Assembly: GCA_002723275.1 (NCBI GenBank)
Contig: PBNZ01000043.1
Span: 212,109-276,108 of the forward strand
Reading direction: 5' to 3'
Length of the DNA stretch: 64,000 bases
DNA from: Planctomycetaceae bacterium
GTDB lineage: Bacteria; Planctomycetota; Planctomycetia; Pirellulales; Pirellulaceae
A model generated the notes under the pieces. It ran no database searches. It was not told the DNA's origin and was given only the letters and a program-made list of their open reading frames with translations. Shown here piece by piece: positions 18,516 through 27,676 of this stretch (position 1 is the stretch's first letter; each line of letters opens with the position of its first letter). The position numbers and the translations under genes were made by a program.

Positions 18516-19481
18516 ATGACCGAAGCAACCATATCGCTGGTCGACGTCAATTCGCTTTTATCGTTGTTCGGCGCCGGCGACCAGCACATCAAGAAGATTC
18601 GCTCGACGCTCGGTGTGGAAATCACTCATCGAGACGGCAAAATCCGGGTCGCCGGCCCGGATCAGGAAGTCGCGAAGGCCACCGAGGCGCTTGAGCATCT
18701 CAAGTCACTCGTGGAACGGCGCGGCAGTCTTGCCGACGAAGAGGTCACCGAGATTCTCCGTCGTGTAACGGATCGCGATCCTAACGAACCGGAACCGGAA
18801 CCGATCTCGGTCCTGGCAACCGGTCGTAAGATTCGCGCTCGGACTCCGGGCCAGATCAAATACATCAAGGCGATCCGAGATCACGATCTGACTTTTGCCG
18901 TAGGCCCATCGGGAACGGGTAAGACCTACCTTGCGGTGGCGTTAGCGGTCGAAGCATTAAAGGAAGAGCGGATTCGCAAGATTGTCCTGGTTCGCCCTGC
19001 TGTTGAAGCCGGTGAGAGTCTGGGTTTTCTGCCAGGCGATCTGCAAGCCAAGATCAATCCCTATCTGCGCCCCCTGCTCGATGCCTTACACGAAATGATG
19101 GACTACGATCAGATCAAGCGACAGATGGAGGAGGATGTGATCGAGGTTGTCCCACTGGCTTACATGCGGGGACGTACTTTGAACGAGGCCTTCATCATCC
19201 TCGACGAAGCTCAAAACACGACCGTGGCACAAATGAAGATGTTTCTGACGCGAATGGGCACAGGTTCGAAGATCGTGGTTGCCGGCGATGAGACTCAACT
19301 TGATTTACCCCCCCACACTCGCAGTGGTTTAACGGATGCACTAATGCGACTAAAAAACATATCGGGATTCAAGCAGATTCGACTCGGAAAAGGCGACATC
19401 GTGCGACATCCACTCGTAACTCAGATTGTGCGAGCTTACGAAGAGGGTGCGAATCGACGGCGGGTGGGCTCAAAGCAGTAA
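18516..19481 (+). CDS. PhoH family ATPase
   Basis: A cytoplasmic PhoH-like P-loop ATPase, often linked to RNA metabolism and encoded beside ybeY. The N-terminal KH-like part is followed by a linker with GRKIRARTPGQIKYI, then Walker A GPSGTGKTYLA (about residues 130-140), RPAVEAGESLGFLPGDL, and Walker B FIILDEAQNTT. Length is 321 residues. An in-frame stop at 18501-18503 limits the start to ATG 18516 (or TTG 18513). A strong AAGGAGG at 18469-18475 lies about 40 bases upstream, too far to serve this ATG directly. The HD gene follows after 3 bases. Confidence 0.94.
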   Translation: MTEATISLVDVNSLLSLFGAGDQHIKKIRSTLGVEITHRDGKIRVAGPDQEVAKATEALEHLKSLVERRGSLADEEVTEILRRVTDRDPNEPEPEPISVLATGRKIRARTPGQIKYIKAIRDHDLTFAVGPSGTGKTYLAVALAVEALKEERIRKIVLVRPAVEAGESLGFLPGDLQAKINPYLRPLLDALHEMMDYDQIKRQMEEDVIEVVPLAYMRGRTLNEAFIILDEAQNTTVAQMKMFLTRMGTGSKIVVAGDETQLDLPPHTRSGLTDALMRLKNISGFKQIRLGKGDIVRHPLVTQIVRAYEEGANRRRVGSKQ

Positions 19482-19484
19482 ATC

Positions 19485-21890
19485 ATGTCGTCTTCAACCG
19501 GCAATCCGAAACGGACTCGATCCGATCGTGTCGCGACATTAAAGCTGCCGCCTGGCACGATCGAGCGCGCCTGGAACACCTTGTGGCGTGGAGACGTCAT
19601 TTTGCGTCTCTCGCTATGCTTCGTGACCGCCTTGGCGGTCTGGATCATCACAGGCTTCTGGAATCCTCCGTTCGAATACCGATTGGGGGATGTCCCAACA
19701 CGGAATGTGGTATCTCGTGTCAGCTTCGAGATCATCGACCCTCAGAAAACCGAGTTGGCCAGGGAGGAAGCGAGACGATTACAACATTGCGTATACGATC
19801 ACGATCCACGCCCATTGCTCGAATTACAGCAAGCGCTAAAGGACAAAGTTTTTCAGCTCGTTGGAGCTGATTCTTATGAGGACGTCGATAAGGATCTGTG
19901 GAGTGAATTCCTGACGGAGCCTCCGACAGAAGAACAGAGTGCGGCCGTTCAAAATGAGTTAAACGAAGTTGGAAGCCTCATCTCGTCACTCGCTACCCAA
20001 GGTGCCGGACCTCCGATCGATCTCGCACCGGGACAACCGATCACCGCGGAATATCGGAAGCGAGCCGAATTCGAACGATTCAAGAAATCGCTCGGGGACG
20101 ACCCTAATCTCGAAAAGTTTGTGGAGGGCGTTAGTCGCAGCCTCACTGAGTTTGAGAAAACGGGTTTACTCGACAAGCTTGGACACAGCCTTTCCGAGGG
20201 CAACCAATCACAAATCCAGATTCGCGACAGCAATAATGGTTTTCAGGTGACGCCCGTCGATGATGTCCGAATCGGCCAGGCCTTACCTCGCATCAAGGAC
20301 AAACTGCAAGCCAATCTGATCACCTCCGAATTGGCAAACCAGGTGTTCAGTTGGCTACGTCCCAACATCAAATCAACGCTGACTTACAATCCAGACAAAA
20401 CTCGCGAATGGATTGATGACATTGTTGCCAAGATGCCTCCGGAGACGGACCAATACACGTCGAATGAATCGGTGTTGGCCAAAGCCGGCGTCATCTTGGA
20501 TGCGAAAACCGTCGCGCTGTTACGGGAAGAGCACAACCAATTCATAAATGACTTGGATAGTCGCAGGCTGTTCTTCTTCTCGTTGTCGAAGTTTGGAATG
20601 TATCTGGCAATCTACACGTTGTGCGGATTCTACATCTACTTCCGCCACCGCCCTTTGCTCACAGATATTTCGAGTCTTGCAAAGCTGCTGTCGTTGATTC
20701 TCCTGACGGTGACAGTGAGTTGGTTTGCGGCACCGTCTCGTTTTGAATTGATACCCTTGTTGCTATTCAGCATGACGATGGTAATTCTTTATAAGCAAGA
20801 GCTGGCGCTGTTATTGTCGACCTCAGTCGCTCTCGTCACGGTACTCTCTCTGGGCTATGGCGTGATGGAGTTGGTAACTGTCCTGGCAAGCATGGCCATG
20901 GCAGTGCTGTTGTTACGGCACATCCGCAGTCGGACCAAATTGATTTACGTGGCTGTTTTGACAGCCGTCGGCACGTTCATGACATCGATTGGCGTCGGCA
21001 CGATGAGTCACTTTATCGACATTGCCAATACGGTCACAACCACGCCTGAAGTGGCTCCCCCCGTCGACCTTTTTCTCGATTCCCTGTGGCTGGCAAGTTG
21101 TGCAGTGGCAGCCGGCTTGCTGCTGACCGGTTTACTTCCGTTCATCGAACGCTTCTTCGATGTCCAGACTGATCTAAGCCTTCTTGAGCTTGGCGATCCT
21201 GCGCATCCGCTCCTGCAAGAACTTGTTCGTCGGGCTCCCGGAACTTACAACCACTCCATCAACGTCGCATCCATTGCTCAGGCCGCCGCCGAATCCATCG
21301 GCGCCAACGGGCTCCTTGTCCGTGTCGGAGCTTACTTTCACGACATTGGTAAAATGTTGAAGCCCGGCTATTTCGTCGAAAACCAGCTTGGCAAAGATAA
21401 TTGCCACGAGTCACTTTTGCCGGCGATGAGTACCCTGGTCATCATCGCGCATGTCAAAGACGGCGCGGATCTGGCTCGACAACACAACCTACCTGACTCA
21501 ATTATCGACTTCATCCAACAACATCACGGGACAACGCTCGTCGAATACTTCTATCGTCGTGCAAACGAACAGAAGGAATCGGATCCGGAGGCGGCGGCAG
21601 TCGATGAAGGCAGCTATCGCTATCCGGGACCCAAACCGCAAACACGCGAAGCGGCGGTACTCATGCTGGCAGATGCCGTTGAAAGTGCAGCCAGAACGCT
21701 AGTCGAACCGGCGCCAGCTCGCATCGAAAGTCTTGTCGAGGAAATCTCGATGAAACGGCTGCTCGATGGACAATTCGACGAATGCGGTTTAACCCTGCGT
21801 GAGTTAAGAACGATCCAGCAGAGCTTGATGAAGTCGCTCGCAGCGGTCTACCACGGCCGCATCAAGTACCAAGATCAACAAACGGCCTGA
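19485..21890 (+). CDS. 7TM-HD family cyclic-dinucleotide phosphodiesterase (PgpH-like)
   Basis: An 801-residue membrane protein of the PgpH type, which in Listeria hydrolyses cyclic di-AMP. An N-terminal TM (about residues 42-60) is followed by a large outer domain, then a group of seven hydrophobic segments (about residues 360-560), then a cytoplasmic HD domain. HD metal ligands are seen in TYNHSINVA, YFHDIGKM (about residue 620), CHESL, and HHGTTLVEYFY, with the second D in MLADAVESAART. The start is three bases after the phoH stop, and ybeY begins two bases after this stop, so this is an operon. The c-di-AMP substrate is inferred from the family. Confidence 0.92.
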   Translation: MSSSTGNPKRTRSDRVATLKLPPGTIERAWNTLWRGDVILRLSLCFVTALAVWIITGFWNPPFEYRLGDVPTRNVVSRVSFEIIDPQKTELAREEARRLQHCVYDHDPRPLLELQQALKDKVFQLVGADSYEDVDKDLWSEFLTEPPTEEQSAAVQNELNEVGSLISSLATQGAGPPIDLAPGQPITAEYRKRAEFERFKKSLGDDPNLEKFVEGVSRSLTEFEKTGLLDKLGHSLSEGNQSQIQIRDSNNGFQVTPVDDVRIGQALPRIKDKLQANLITSELANQVFSWLRPNIKSTLTYNPDKTREWIDDIVAKMPPETDQYTSNESVLAKAGVILDAKTVALLREEHNQFINDLDSRRLFFFSLSKFGMYLAIYTLCGFYIYFRHRPLLTDISSLAKLLSLILLTVTVSWFAAPSRFELIPLLLFSMTMVILYKQELALLLSTSVALVTVLSLGYGVMELVTVLASMAMAVLLLRHIRSRTKLIYVAVLTAVGTFMTSIGVGTMSHFIDIANTVTTTPEVAPPVDLFLDSLWLASCAVAAGLLLTGLLPFIERFFDVQTDLSLLELGDPAHPLLQELVRRAPGTYNHSINVASIAQAAAESIGANGLLVRVGAYFHDIGKMLKPGYFVENQLGKDNCHESLLPAMSTLVIIAHVKDGADLARQHNLPDSIIDFIQQHHGTTLVEYFYRRANEQKESDPEAAAVDEGSYRYPGPKPQTREAAVLMLADAVESAARTLVEPAPARIESLVEEISMKRLLDGQFDECGLTLRELRTIQQSLMKSLAAVYHGRIKYQDQQTA

Positions 21891-21892
21891 TC

Positions 21893-22369
21893 GTGATACG
21901 AGTCGAAGTTTCAAATCGCCAGACTTCTCTCGACGTGAACACGTGTGTTCTACGTCAGGTCGTTGAAGATGTCCTTCATTGCGAAGGCGTCCAAAGCGCC
22001 GAGGTAAGCGTGGCAATCGTCGGAGATCAAGAGATCCATCAACTGAATCTTCGTTATCTCGATCACGATTATCCGACAGACGTGTTAAGCTTCGTCTTGG
22101 AACGGAACGAGGAGCGTTTGGAAGGTGAGGTCATCGTCAGCACAGAAACAGCAATCGCAAGATGTAGCGAATTTGGCTGGACGGCGGTTGAGGAATTGAC
22201 GTTGTATACAATCCACGGAACACTGCATCTGGTGGGTTACTTGGACAAGACTTCTGAGGACGTCGCTCAAATGCGTGAACGAGAAACCTTCCACCTTGGC
22301 CAACGCGGAATGAAGCGTCCGGCTTCGGCGACTCCCCATTCCTGCTCTCAAGGAGACGTTAAAAAGTGA
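21893..22369 (+). CDS. ybeY: YbeY-type rRNA maturation endoribonuclease
   Basis: A small metal-dependent RNase of the UPF0054 family, active in 16S rRNA maturation and quality control. The fingerprint NLRYLDHDYPTDVLSF (about residues 51-66) is complete. The zinc motif, normally HGxLHLxGYDH, reads HGTLHLVGYLD here: His108 and His112 are kept, while the third ligand position (118) is Asp with Leu in place of the usual Asp before it. Asp can bind metal, so the protein may still be active. It starts with GTG 2 bases after the HD gene and overlaps the next gene by 4 bases. Confidence 0.9.
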   Translation: MIRVEVSNRQTSLDVNTCVLRQVVEDVLHCEGVQSAEVSVAIVGDQEIHQLNLRYLDHDYPTDVLSFVLERNEERLEGEVIVSTETAIARCSEFGWTAVEELTLYTIHGTLHLVGYLDKTSEDVAQMRERETFHLGQRGMKRPASATPHSCSQGDVKK

Positions 22370-23655
22370 CCGATGGGTCCTTGATTTGGATCGGTTTGCT
22401 GAGCACTCTGGGCGCCTTCGTGACCGCGACGGCGACCAAGGTCGTGGGCGAATTGTCCTGGCACGAGCTCGAAGAGTACTGCCGCCTCCGCAAAATGCCG
22501 GATCGCTTTGATGAGATTCACGGTCGCGCTGATTCCGTGGCGTCGACGACAGAAACGCTACAGATCCTTTTCTCGCTCGCAGCTCTTCTGGCATGGTCTG
22601 GCTTGCTGCTCGGCGACTATGCGGAACGATCCTGGCCTCAGAACTTGGCAATTTTCACAACGCTGTGCCTCGTCTGTTTGGCCACAGTTCTCTGGATTCC
22701 TCGTGAGATCGCCCGTTGGTGGGCTCCGCCTTTTCTGGTTCGTAGTTGGTGGTTATGGAGCACCGCAGACAAACTTCTCTTGCCCCTGCATGGAGTCGCC
22801 TGGAGTTTTCGTGTGTTGTTGCGTCGCCTCGACGGTCGGGCAGCCGAACCCAGCGAGGAGGAAGCACTCGAAGACGAAATTCTCTCGATCGTCACCGAAG
22901 GCCAACACGATGGCTTACTTGAGGCAGACGTGCGGGAGATGATCGCCGGTGTTATTGAATTAGATGATGCGGACGTTGCCGATATCATGACGCCGCGTTC
23001 GAAAATGGATGCAATCCCCGTCGATACTAACTGGCAAAATGTCCTCGAGTTCGTCGTCAAAATGGGGCGCACTCGCATCCCTGTCTATCAAGACAACTTG
23101 GACGACATTGCCGGCGTCCTTTACGTCAAGGATTTGTTAGCGGAACAGGCAAGCGAGCAAGACAAACCACAGCAGGAACTACGTTCACTACTGCGTGAGG
23201 CGTGGCGAGTCCCAAAAAGTATGCGTCTGGACGAACTTCTGCAGAAGTTTCTGCACACGCGCAACCACCTTGCCATCGTCGTCGATGAGTTCATGCATGT
23301 GGTGGGACTCGTAACGATCGAAGACGTGCTCGAAGAGATCGTCGGCGAGATTGTCGACGAATCGGACAAAGAAGAGGTTGGAGAGATCCATACAATCTCG
23401 GAGACCATTGCCGAAATCTATGCCCGCGCCCATCTCGAAGAAATCAACGAAAAGCTCGGAACGCAACTCCCGGAAGACCAGGAGTATGACACGCTCGGCG
23501 GCTTTGTGCTCAGCGAGATGGGACGAATCCCCAAAGTCGGCGAATCACTCGAATGGGAAGGATTACGGCTTACGGTTCTCGAAGCCAACAAACGTCGCGT
23601 GGAACGCATGCGTCTGGAAAGCCAAACCAAACGAAAAACCGCCAGAGCAAATTAA
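22366..23655 (+). CDS. CNNM/CBS-pair membrane protein (HlyC/CorC family)
   Basis: A 429-residue protein of the hemolysin/CorC group, thought to take part in magnesium or cobalt efflux. The order is: N-terminal CNNM membrane domain with three to four hydrophobic segments (residues 1-140), an acidic linker (SEEEALEDEILSIV), a CBS pair with DIMTPRSKMDAIPVD and DDIAGVLYVKDLL then HLAIVVDEFMHVVGLVTIEDVLEEIVGEI, and a C-terminal CorC_HlyC domain (YDTLGGFVLSEMGRIPKVGES). The GTG start overlaps the ybeY stop (GTGA). This closes the phoH-HD-ybeY-corC string common in bacteria. A second open phase after the C-terminus is discussed under findings. Confidence 0.92.
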   Translation: MTDGSLIWIGLLSTLGAFVTATATKVVGELSWHELEEYCRLRKMPDRFDEIHGRADSVASTTETLQILFSLAALLAWSGLLLGDYAERSWPQNLAIFTTLCLVCLATVLWIPREIARWWAPPFLVRSWWLWSTADKLLLPLHGVAWSFRVLLRRLDGRAAEPSEEEALEDEILSIVTEGQHDGLLEADVREMIAGVIELDDADVADIMTPRSKMDAIPVDTNWQNVLEFVVKMGRTRIPVYQDNLDDIAGVLYVKDLLAEQASEQDKPQQELRSLLREAWRVPKSMRLDELLQKFLHTRNHLAIVVDEFMHVVGLVTIEDVLEEIVGEIVDESDKEEVGEIHTISETIAEIYARAHLEEINEKLGTQLPEDQEYDTLGGFVLSEMGRIPKVGESLEWEGLRLTVLEANKRRVERMRLESQTKRKTARAN

Positions 23656-23763
23656 TGCTCCGACGGATGAAGTCAGTATACCACCGGCTAGAAGTGATCA
23701 ACCGGCTTTGCATACTGTCGATCTCGATGAGATCGATAAGAGAAGAGTCAATAAAGCGAGCTT

Positions 23764-24237
23764 CTATTCCGTGTTCGCTTGAAGATCCACATAGGTTTGT
23801 TCAAGAATGCGGCCAAAGCACTCATGGGGTTTGCGAGGGGTTCCAGCTCGTGGCCAAGGTTTTACGTCTGCCAATTCTGGCATGATCTGAACCAGTTCGT
23901 TTCGCAGATTGTTCGCCATCCGTTCCACCATTGGCTCTTCCGTTGCCTCCAGAATCGAGCCGACTGTTTTCATCGCCTTCAACAGTTTCGCCCGATCCCA
24001 AATACCTTCGGGAGTCGCATCTTTACTGCCAATGAGCAACTCGCTGAGAGGAACATCCAGAGCTTTCTGCCAGGCGTACATCAAGCTCACAGGCAAATCG
24101 ATGTATTCATCTTCCAGCCTTGAAATGTGAGACACCGGCACGCCTAATCTGGCGGCGGCTCGTGGAGCTGACATGCCTTCGAGTTTCCTGACTGTCGCCA
24201 CACGATGATATCGCTTGCGGTCGTTACTGACGATCAT
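23764..24237 (-). CDS. XRE-family helix-turn-helix regulator
   Basis: A 157-residue regulator with an N-terminal Cro/C1-type HTH: TVRKLEGMSAPRAAARLGVPVSHISRLEDEYIDLPVSLMYAWQKAL (about residues 15-60), in which the turn and the recognition helix HISRLED are clear. The rest is helical, with MVERMANNLRNELVQIMPEL, and has no known ligand domain that I can name. It is transcribed against the preceding corC-type gene. Several planctomycetes carry a small XRE protein of this type as a lone gene. Its target is unknown. Confidence 0.85.
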   Translation of the reverse strand: MIVSNDRKRYHRVATVRKLEGMSAPRAAARLGVPVSHISRLEDEYIDLPVSLMYAWQKALDVPLSELLIGSKDATPEGIWDRAKLLKAMKTVGSILEATEEPMVERMANNLRNELVQIMPELADVKPWPRAGTPRKPHECFGRILEQTYVDLQANTE

Positions 24238-24812
24238 TTCTTGGGTTCCTCATCTACGACGTTTCCCAGCTGATGGCTGTGAACGCACATGCCTCGTTCC
24301 CCGTCATCACGACGGCATATTCGGGGAACGGCGAAAGATACGAGAATCGTGGACAGCTCGTTTTGCTGCATCACAACAGGCCGCTACAGGCCTTAAACAG
24401 GACCGAGCTTCGAGCCTGTTGAGCTGTGGTTGCGTCGAAATAGCTCTTCCTCAACCCAACAATTCCGGATCTCGCGCGGATGAAACCTGTCTCTTTCCGA
24501 CAGTTTCATTCCCCACGTAAAAATCGCTGCAGTTTTGGCGGCCTGCTGGCCTTTTTGGGCCTCCTGTTACCGCTGATCTGCCTCACGAATACACGCGACG
24601 GCTAGAGCGAACCTCCGCCAGAGATTTTCAGATTCTCCTTGTCAAACTTTGCCGGCTCAGAACTAGCCCAGCTCAGAAAAGGGGGTGTCTGATTCTTGGC
24701 CAGCATTGGCTAGAATGGGGAGAGAGGCACGAGCGACTGGCGGCGAGCGGAAAACCAAGTCGCGACAGGCTCCCATCACCCCGGACGAAATCCGATCAAG
24801 CATCGGCCAATC
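24238..24812. other. Intergenic region upstream of the ECF sigma gene
   Basis: 575 bases with no supported gene. It must hold the divergent promoters of the XRE gene and the sigma gene. GTCAAACTTTGCCG at about 24639-24652 resembles TGTCAAAGTTTGCCG at about 58138-58152 upstream of the polysaccharide export gene; a shared promoter element is possible but unproved. Confidence 0.4.
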
Positions 24813-25382
24813 ATGACCAATAACGCGACAACGGAAATCCTGATCGATCTGCAACAAGGCAACCGCAGTCGCATCGATGAGCTATCGGACATCATTTACG
24901 GCGAACTGCGAGATATGGCGCAAAATTTCCTACGTCGAGAGCGTGCCGACCATACCTTGCAGCCCACTGCATTGGTCCACGAAGCTTTCCTTCGAATGGC
25001 AGATCAGCAGCGGGTGAATTGGCAAGGTCGCTCCCACTTTATGGCGATCAGTGCTCAAGCAATGCGACGAATTCTCGTCGATCACGCTCGCTCAAAACAC
25101 CGACAGAAGCGAGGTGGCAACTGGGATCGTGTGATGCTGACCGACGATGCCATGCTGAGCCGCCATCGCGATGAAGACGTGCTGGCCGTCGACGAAGCAC
25201 TCGAAAAACTGGAGGCGATCGATCCGATTCGTGCGAAGATTGTCGAATTGCGGTTCTTTTCCGGCATGAGTATCAAGGAGGTCGCTGAATCTCTCGAGAT
25301 GTCGCCACGAACCGTCGAACGACATTGGACAGCGATCCGTGCTTGGCTGCGGAAGGAGTTATCTGAGGAGACGGATGAGTGA
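24813..25382 (+). CDS. ECF-family RNA polymerase sigma factor, planctomycete type
   Basis: A 189-residue sigma factor with region 2 (ELRDMAQNFLRRERADHTLQPTALVHEAFLRM) and region 4 (LRFFSGMSIKEVAESLEMSPRTVERHWTAIRAWL). The TLQPTALVHEAF and SHFMAISAQAMRRILVDHAR phrases mark the subgroup that is greatly expanded in planctomycetes and usually sits beside Ser/Thr kinase genes. No classical anti-sigma factor is adjacent. The stop overlaps the GTG of the kinase gene (GTGA), so the two are translationally coupled and likely form one signalling unit. Confidence 0.95.
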   Translation: MTNNATTEILIDLQQGNRSRIDELSDIIYGELRDMAQNFLRRERADHTLQPTALVHEAFLRMADQQRVNWQGRSHFMAISAQAMRRILVDHARSKHRQKRGGNWDRVMLTDDAMLSRHRDEDVLAVDEALEKLEAIDPIRAKIVELRFFSGMSIKEVAESLEMSPRTVERHWTAIRAWLRKELSEETDE

Positions 25383-27676
25383 CGGATAATCGCCAGAAAC
25401 AGGCGATGAACATCTTTCTGCGAGCCACCGAAGTTGAGGGCTCGCAGCGCACACAGTTGATCCAAGACGAGTGTGGTACGGATACCGAATTGCGCAAAGA
25501 AGTCGAATCTCTCTTGCGGCACCACACCACCAAGACACTTCTCGCAGAAGAACTCCCAACGATTACTGCAGCTCGTTCCAGCAAGTTCCCAAATCGGGAA
25601 AAACGCAAGACGATCATGCGACAAGCGTCGGCAGGTCTCAAACGGCGGCAGCTTGCATTGATCTCCGTGGGTATCATGGTGCTTGTCGTCATTGGTACCG
25701 CAACATGGGCGTTCACTCGAGTTCGTGATTCTCTTCGTCAAAGCGTCCGTCGCCAGCTGGAAACTGTGTTGGATGCGGAAATTGAAGCGCTCGAATTGTG
25801 GATTGATCTTCAACAAGCCGATGTTGCTGCCTGGGCAAATGACCCAGAAATCCGAGGACTCATCAATCAGCTCGACGAGGCTCATCGAAGTAACGACCAG
25901 GCTCGTACCGCTCAGCTAAATGAACAACTGATGTCACTTTTAGTGACGGTCACGAACGACGATGCGTTTCAGGGAATCGCGGTGGTCAATCGAGACGGAG
26001 ACTTCATCGGCGGCTCCAGCCAATGGACTGGCGCGAAGATCAATTCAGCCGGCGAACCTTACCTGAATAAACTCAATAACGGAAAAGGTTTCTTTGCGAT
26101 TCCGTCACTGAAACGTCGCTTCGTCGTCGGCATTCCCTCGCCAGTCCACAACCCGTCGGTTGCCTTGGGCGCGCCTGTATTCCGAGCTGAAAATGACGAT
26201 GAAGTCGTGGGCGGCTTGTGTTTCGGCTTTGACGCCGACGAGGAATTCGCCCGAATCTTTTCGGTCGCCGACTTTGACAACAGCGGCGATACCTATGCCT
26301 TCGCTTCCGATGCGTTGGTCATTTCCAACATTTCCAACACCACTAACCAGCGATGGGTTCGTGAACTGGGCCTGATCGATCAGGATGGACAAACGGCATT
26401 AAGTTTTTACATCCGGGATCCTGGCGGCAACTTGACCGAAGGTTACGTTGCTCGTGTAAGTGCTGAACAACGTCCCACTCGTATCGTCGAATTCGCCGTC
26501 AACAACCTGGAAAACCGCACGGTGACGAACGTGAAGGGTTACCGAAATTATCTGGGGATCGAGGTCGTCGGAGCCGCACGCTGGATCGATCAACTTGGAC
26601 TGGGTGTGGCCACCGAAATGTCATTGCAGTCTGCCTTCGAACCTTTACGGTACGTGACGAGCGCTTTTTTGTTTTTGATCATCAGCGTCGTTGCTTTAGC
26701 GATCGGCTTGATGGCCTCAGCTTTGTCACTGATTCGCCTTAACAACCGAGTGGGTAAGGCAGAACGACTCGGGGCGTACGAGTTGCAAGAGCTGATTGGA
26801 CAGGGTGGCATGGGGCGGGTCTACAAGGCAACGCATGCCTTTCTGAAACGCATTGCAGCAATCAAACTTCTGGATGAAATGCAGACGGACACAGAGCACA
26901 TCGCTCGCTTCGAACGCGAGGTGCAACTCACCTGCACTCTCACCCATCCAAATACCATTCAGATCTATGATTATGGTCGAACGGACTCCAATGTCTTTTA
27001 CTATGCCATGGAGTACCTGCCGGGGATCACCTTGGAACAATTAATCACCGTTTCAGGAAACATCGGCCCCGCACGAACGGTTCATTTGCTGAGCCAAGTT
27101 TGCTCATCGCTCCGCGAAGCCCATTACCTTGGCCTGATCCACCGAGACATCAAGCCCGCGAACTTGATGCTTTGTAACCGAGGTGGCATTGCTGATTTCG
27201 TCAAAGTCCTGGACTTTGGTATCGCAAAGCAGATTTCAAGCGAGCAGGAACTAACACACGACAACAGCATCGTAGGAACGCCCCATTATATTGCCCCCGA
27301 ACGAATCTCCGGTGACCTGGTGGTGGATGCGAGGTCAGACCTTTACTCCGTGGGCTGCGTGGCGTTTTTTCTGCTCACCGGCAAAACTCCATTCGATGCG
27401 AGCAAACCGGTTCAGCTGTTTTATCAGTTACTTAACGAGCAAGCACCTCGGGCCTCAACTCGCACGGAACAGCCAATCCCAACCGCTCTCGATGATCTGA
27501 TCGATCGATGCCTCCAACAAGATCCCGATCAGCGACCTCAAAACGCGGAAGAAATGCTTGAAATTCTCGACGCATTAGCGAACGAGTATCCCTGGAGTCA
27601 GGCAGATGCCATCGGCTGGCAAGAAGAGTTTGCGTCGGAATTATCCGATCAGATGGATGAGTCGTCCAGCGCCTGA
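25379..27676 (+). CDS. Membrane Ser/Thr protein kinase with extracytoplasmic sensor domain
   Basis: A 765-residue Hanks-type kinase with an unusual order. It has a short cytoplasmic N-terminus with the acidic helical motif found in many planctomycete kinases (residues 1-60), then TM1 (about 92-112), an outer domain of about 310 residues, and TM2 (about 425-452). The C-terminal kinase has the P-loop IGQGGMGRVYKA (about 471-482), AIKLL lysine, HRDIKPANLML, VLDFGIAK and GTPHYIAPERI. The outer domain resembles a double Cache sensor by strand pattern and position, which is inference. It is coupled to the ECF sigma gene, so phosphorylation of that sigma factor by this kinase is the simplest model. 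Confidence 0.93.
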   Translation: MTDNRQKQAMNIFLRATEVEGSQRTQLIQDECGTDTELRKEVESLLRHHTTKTLLAEELPTITAARSSKFPNREKRKTIMRQASAGLKRRQLALISVGIMVLVVIGTATWAFTRVRDSLRQSVRRQLETVLDAEIEALELWIDLQQADVAAWANDPEIRGLINQLDEAHRSNDQARTAQLNEQLMSLLVTVTNDDAFQGIAVVNRDGDFIGGSSQWTGAKINSAGEPYLNKLNNGKGFFAIPSLKRRFVVGIPSPVHNPSVALGAPVFRAENDDEVVGGLCFGFDADEEFARIFSVADFDNSGDTYAFASDALVISNISNTTNQRWVRELGLIDQDGQTALSFYIRDPGGNLTEGYVARVSAEQRPTRIVEFAVNNLENRTVTNVKGYRNYLGIEVVGAARWIDQLGLGVATEMSLQSAFEPLRYVTSAFLFLIISVVALAIGLMASALSLIRLNNRVGKAERLGAYELQELIGQGGMGRVYKATHAFLKRIAAIKLLDEMQTDTEHIARFEREVQLTCTLTHPNTIQIYDYGRTDSNVFYYAMEYLPGITLEQLITVSGNIGPARTVHLLSQVCSSLREAHYLGLIHRDIKPANLMLCNRGGIADFVKVLDFGIAKQISSEQELTHDNSIVGTPHYIAPERISGDLVVDARSDLYSVGCVAFFLLTGKTPFDASKPVQLFYQLLNEQAPRASTRTEQPIPTALDDLIDRCLQQDPDQRPQNAEEMLEILDALANEYPWSQADAIGWQEEFASELSDQMDESSSA

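Noticed and set aside
23718-23736. TCGATCTC/GAGATCGA hairpin as a terminator after the CorC-type gene
   Set aside because: There is no T run, and the 8-bp stem alone is weak.
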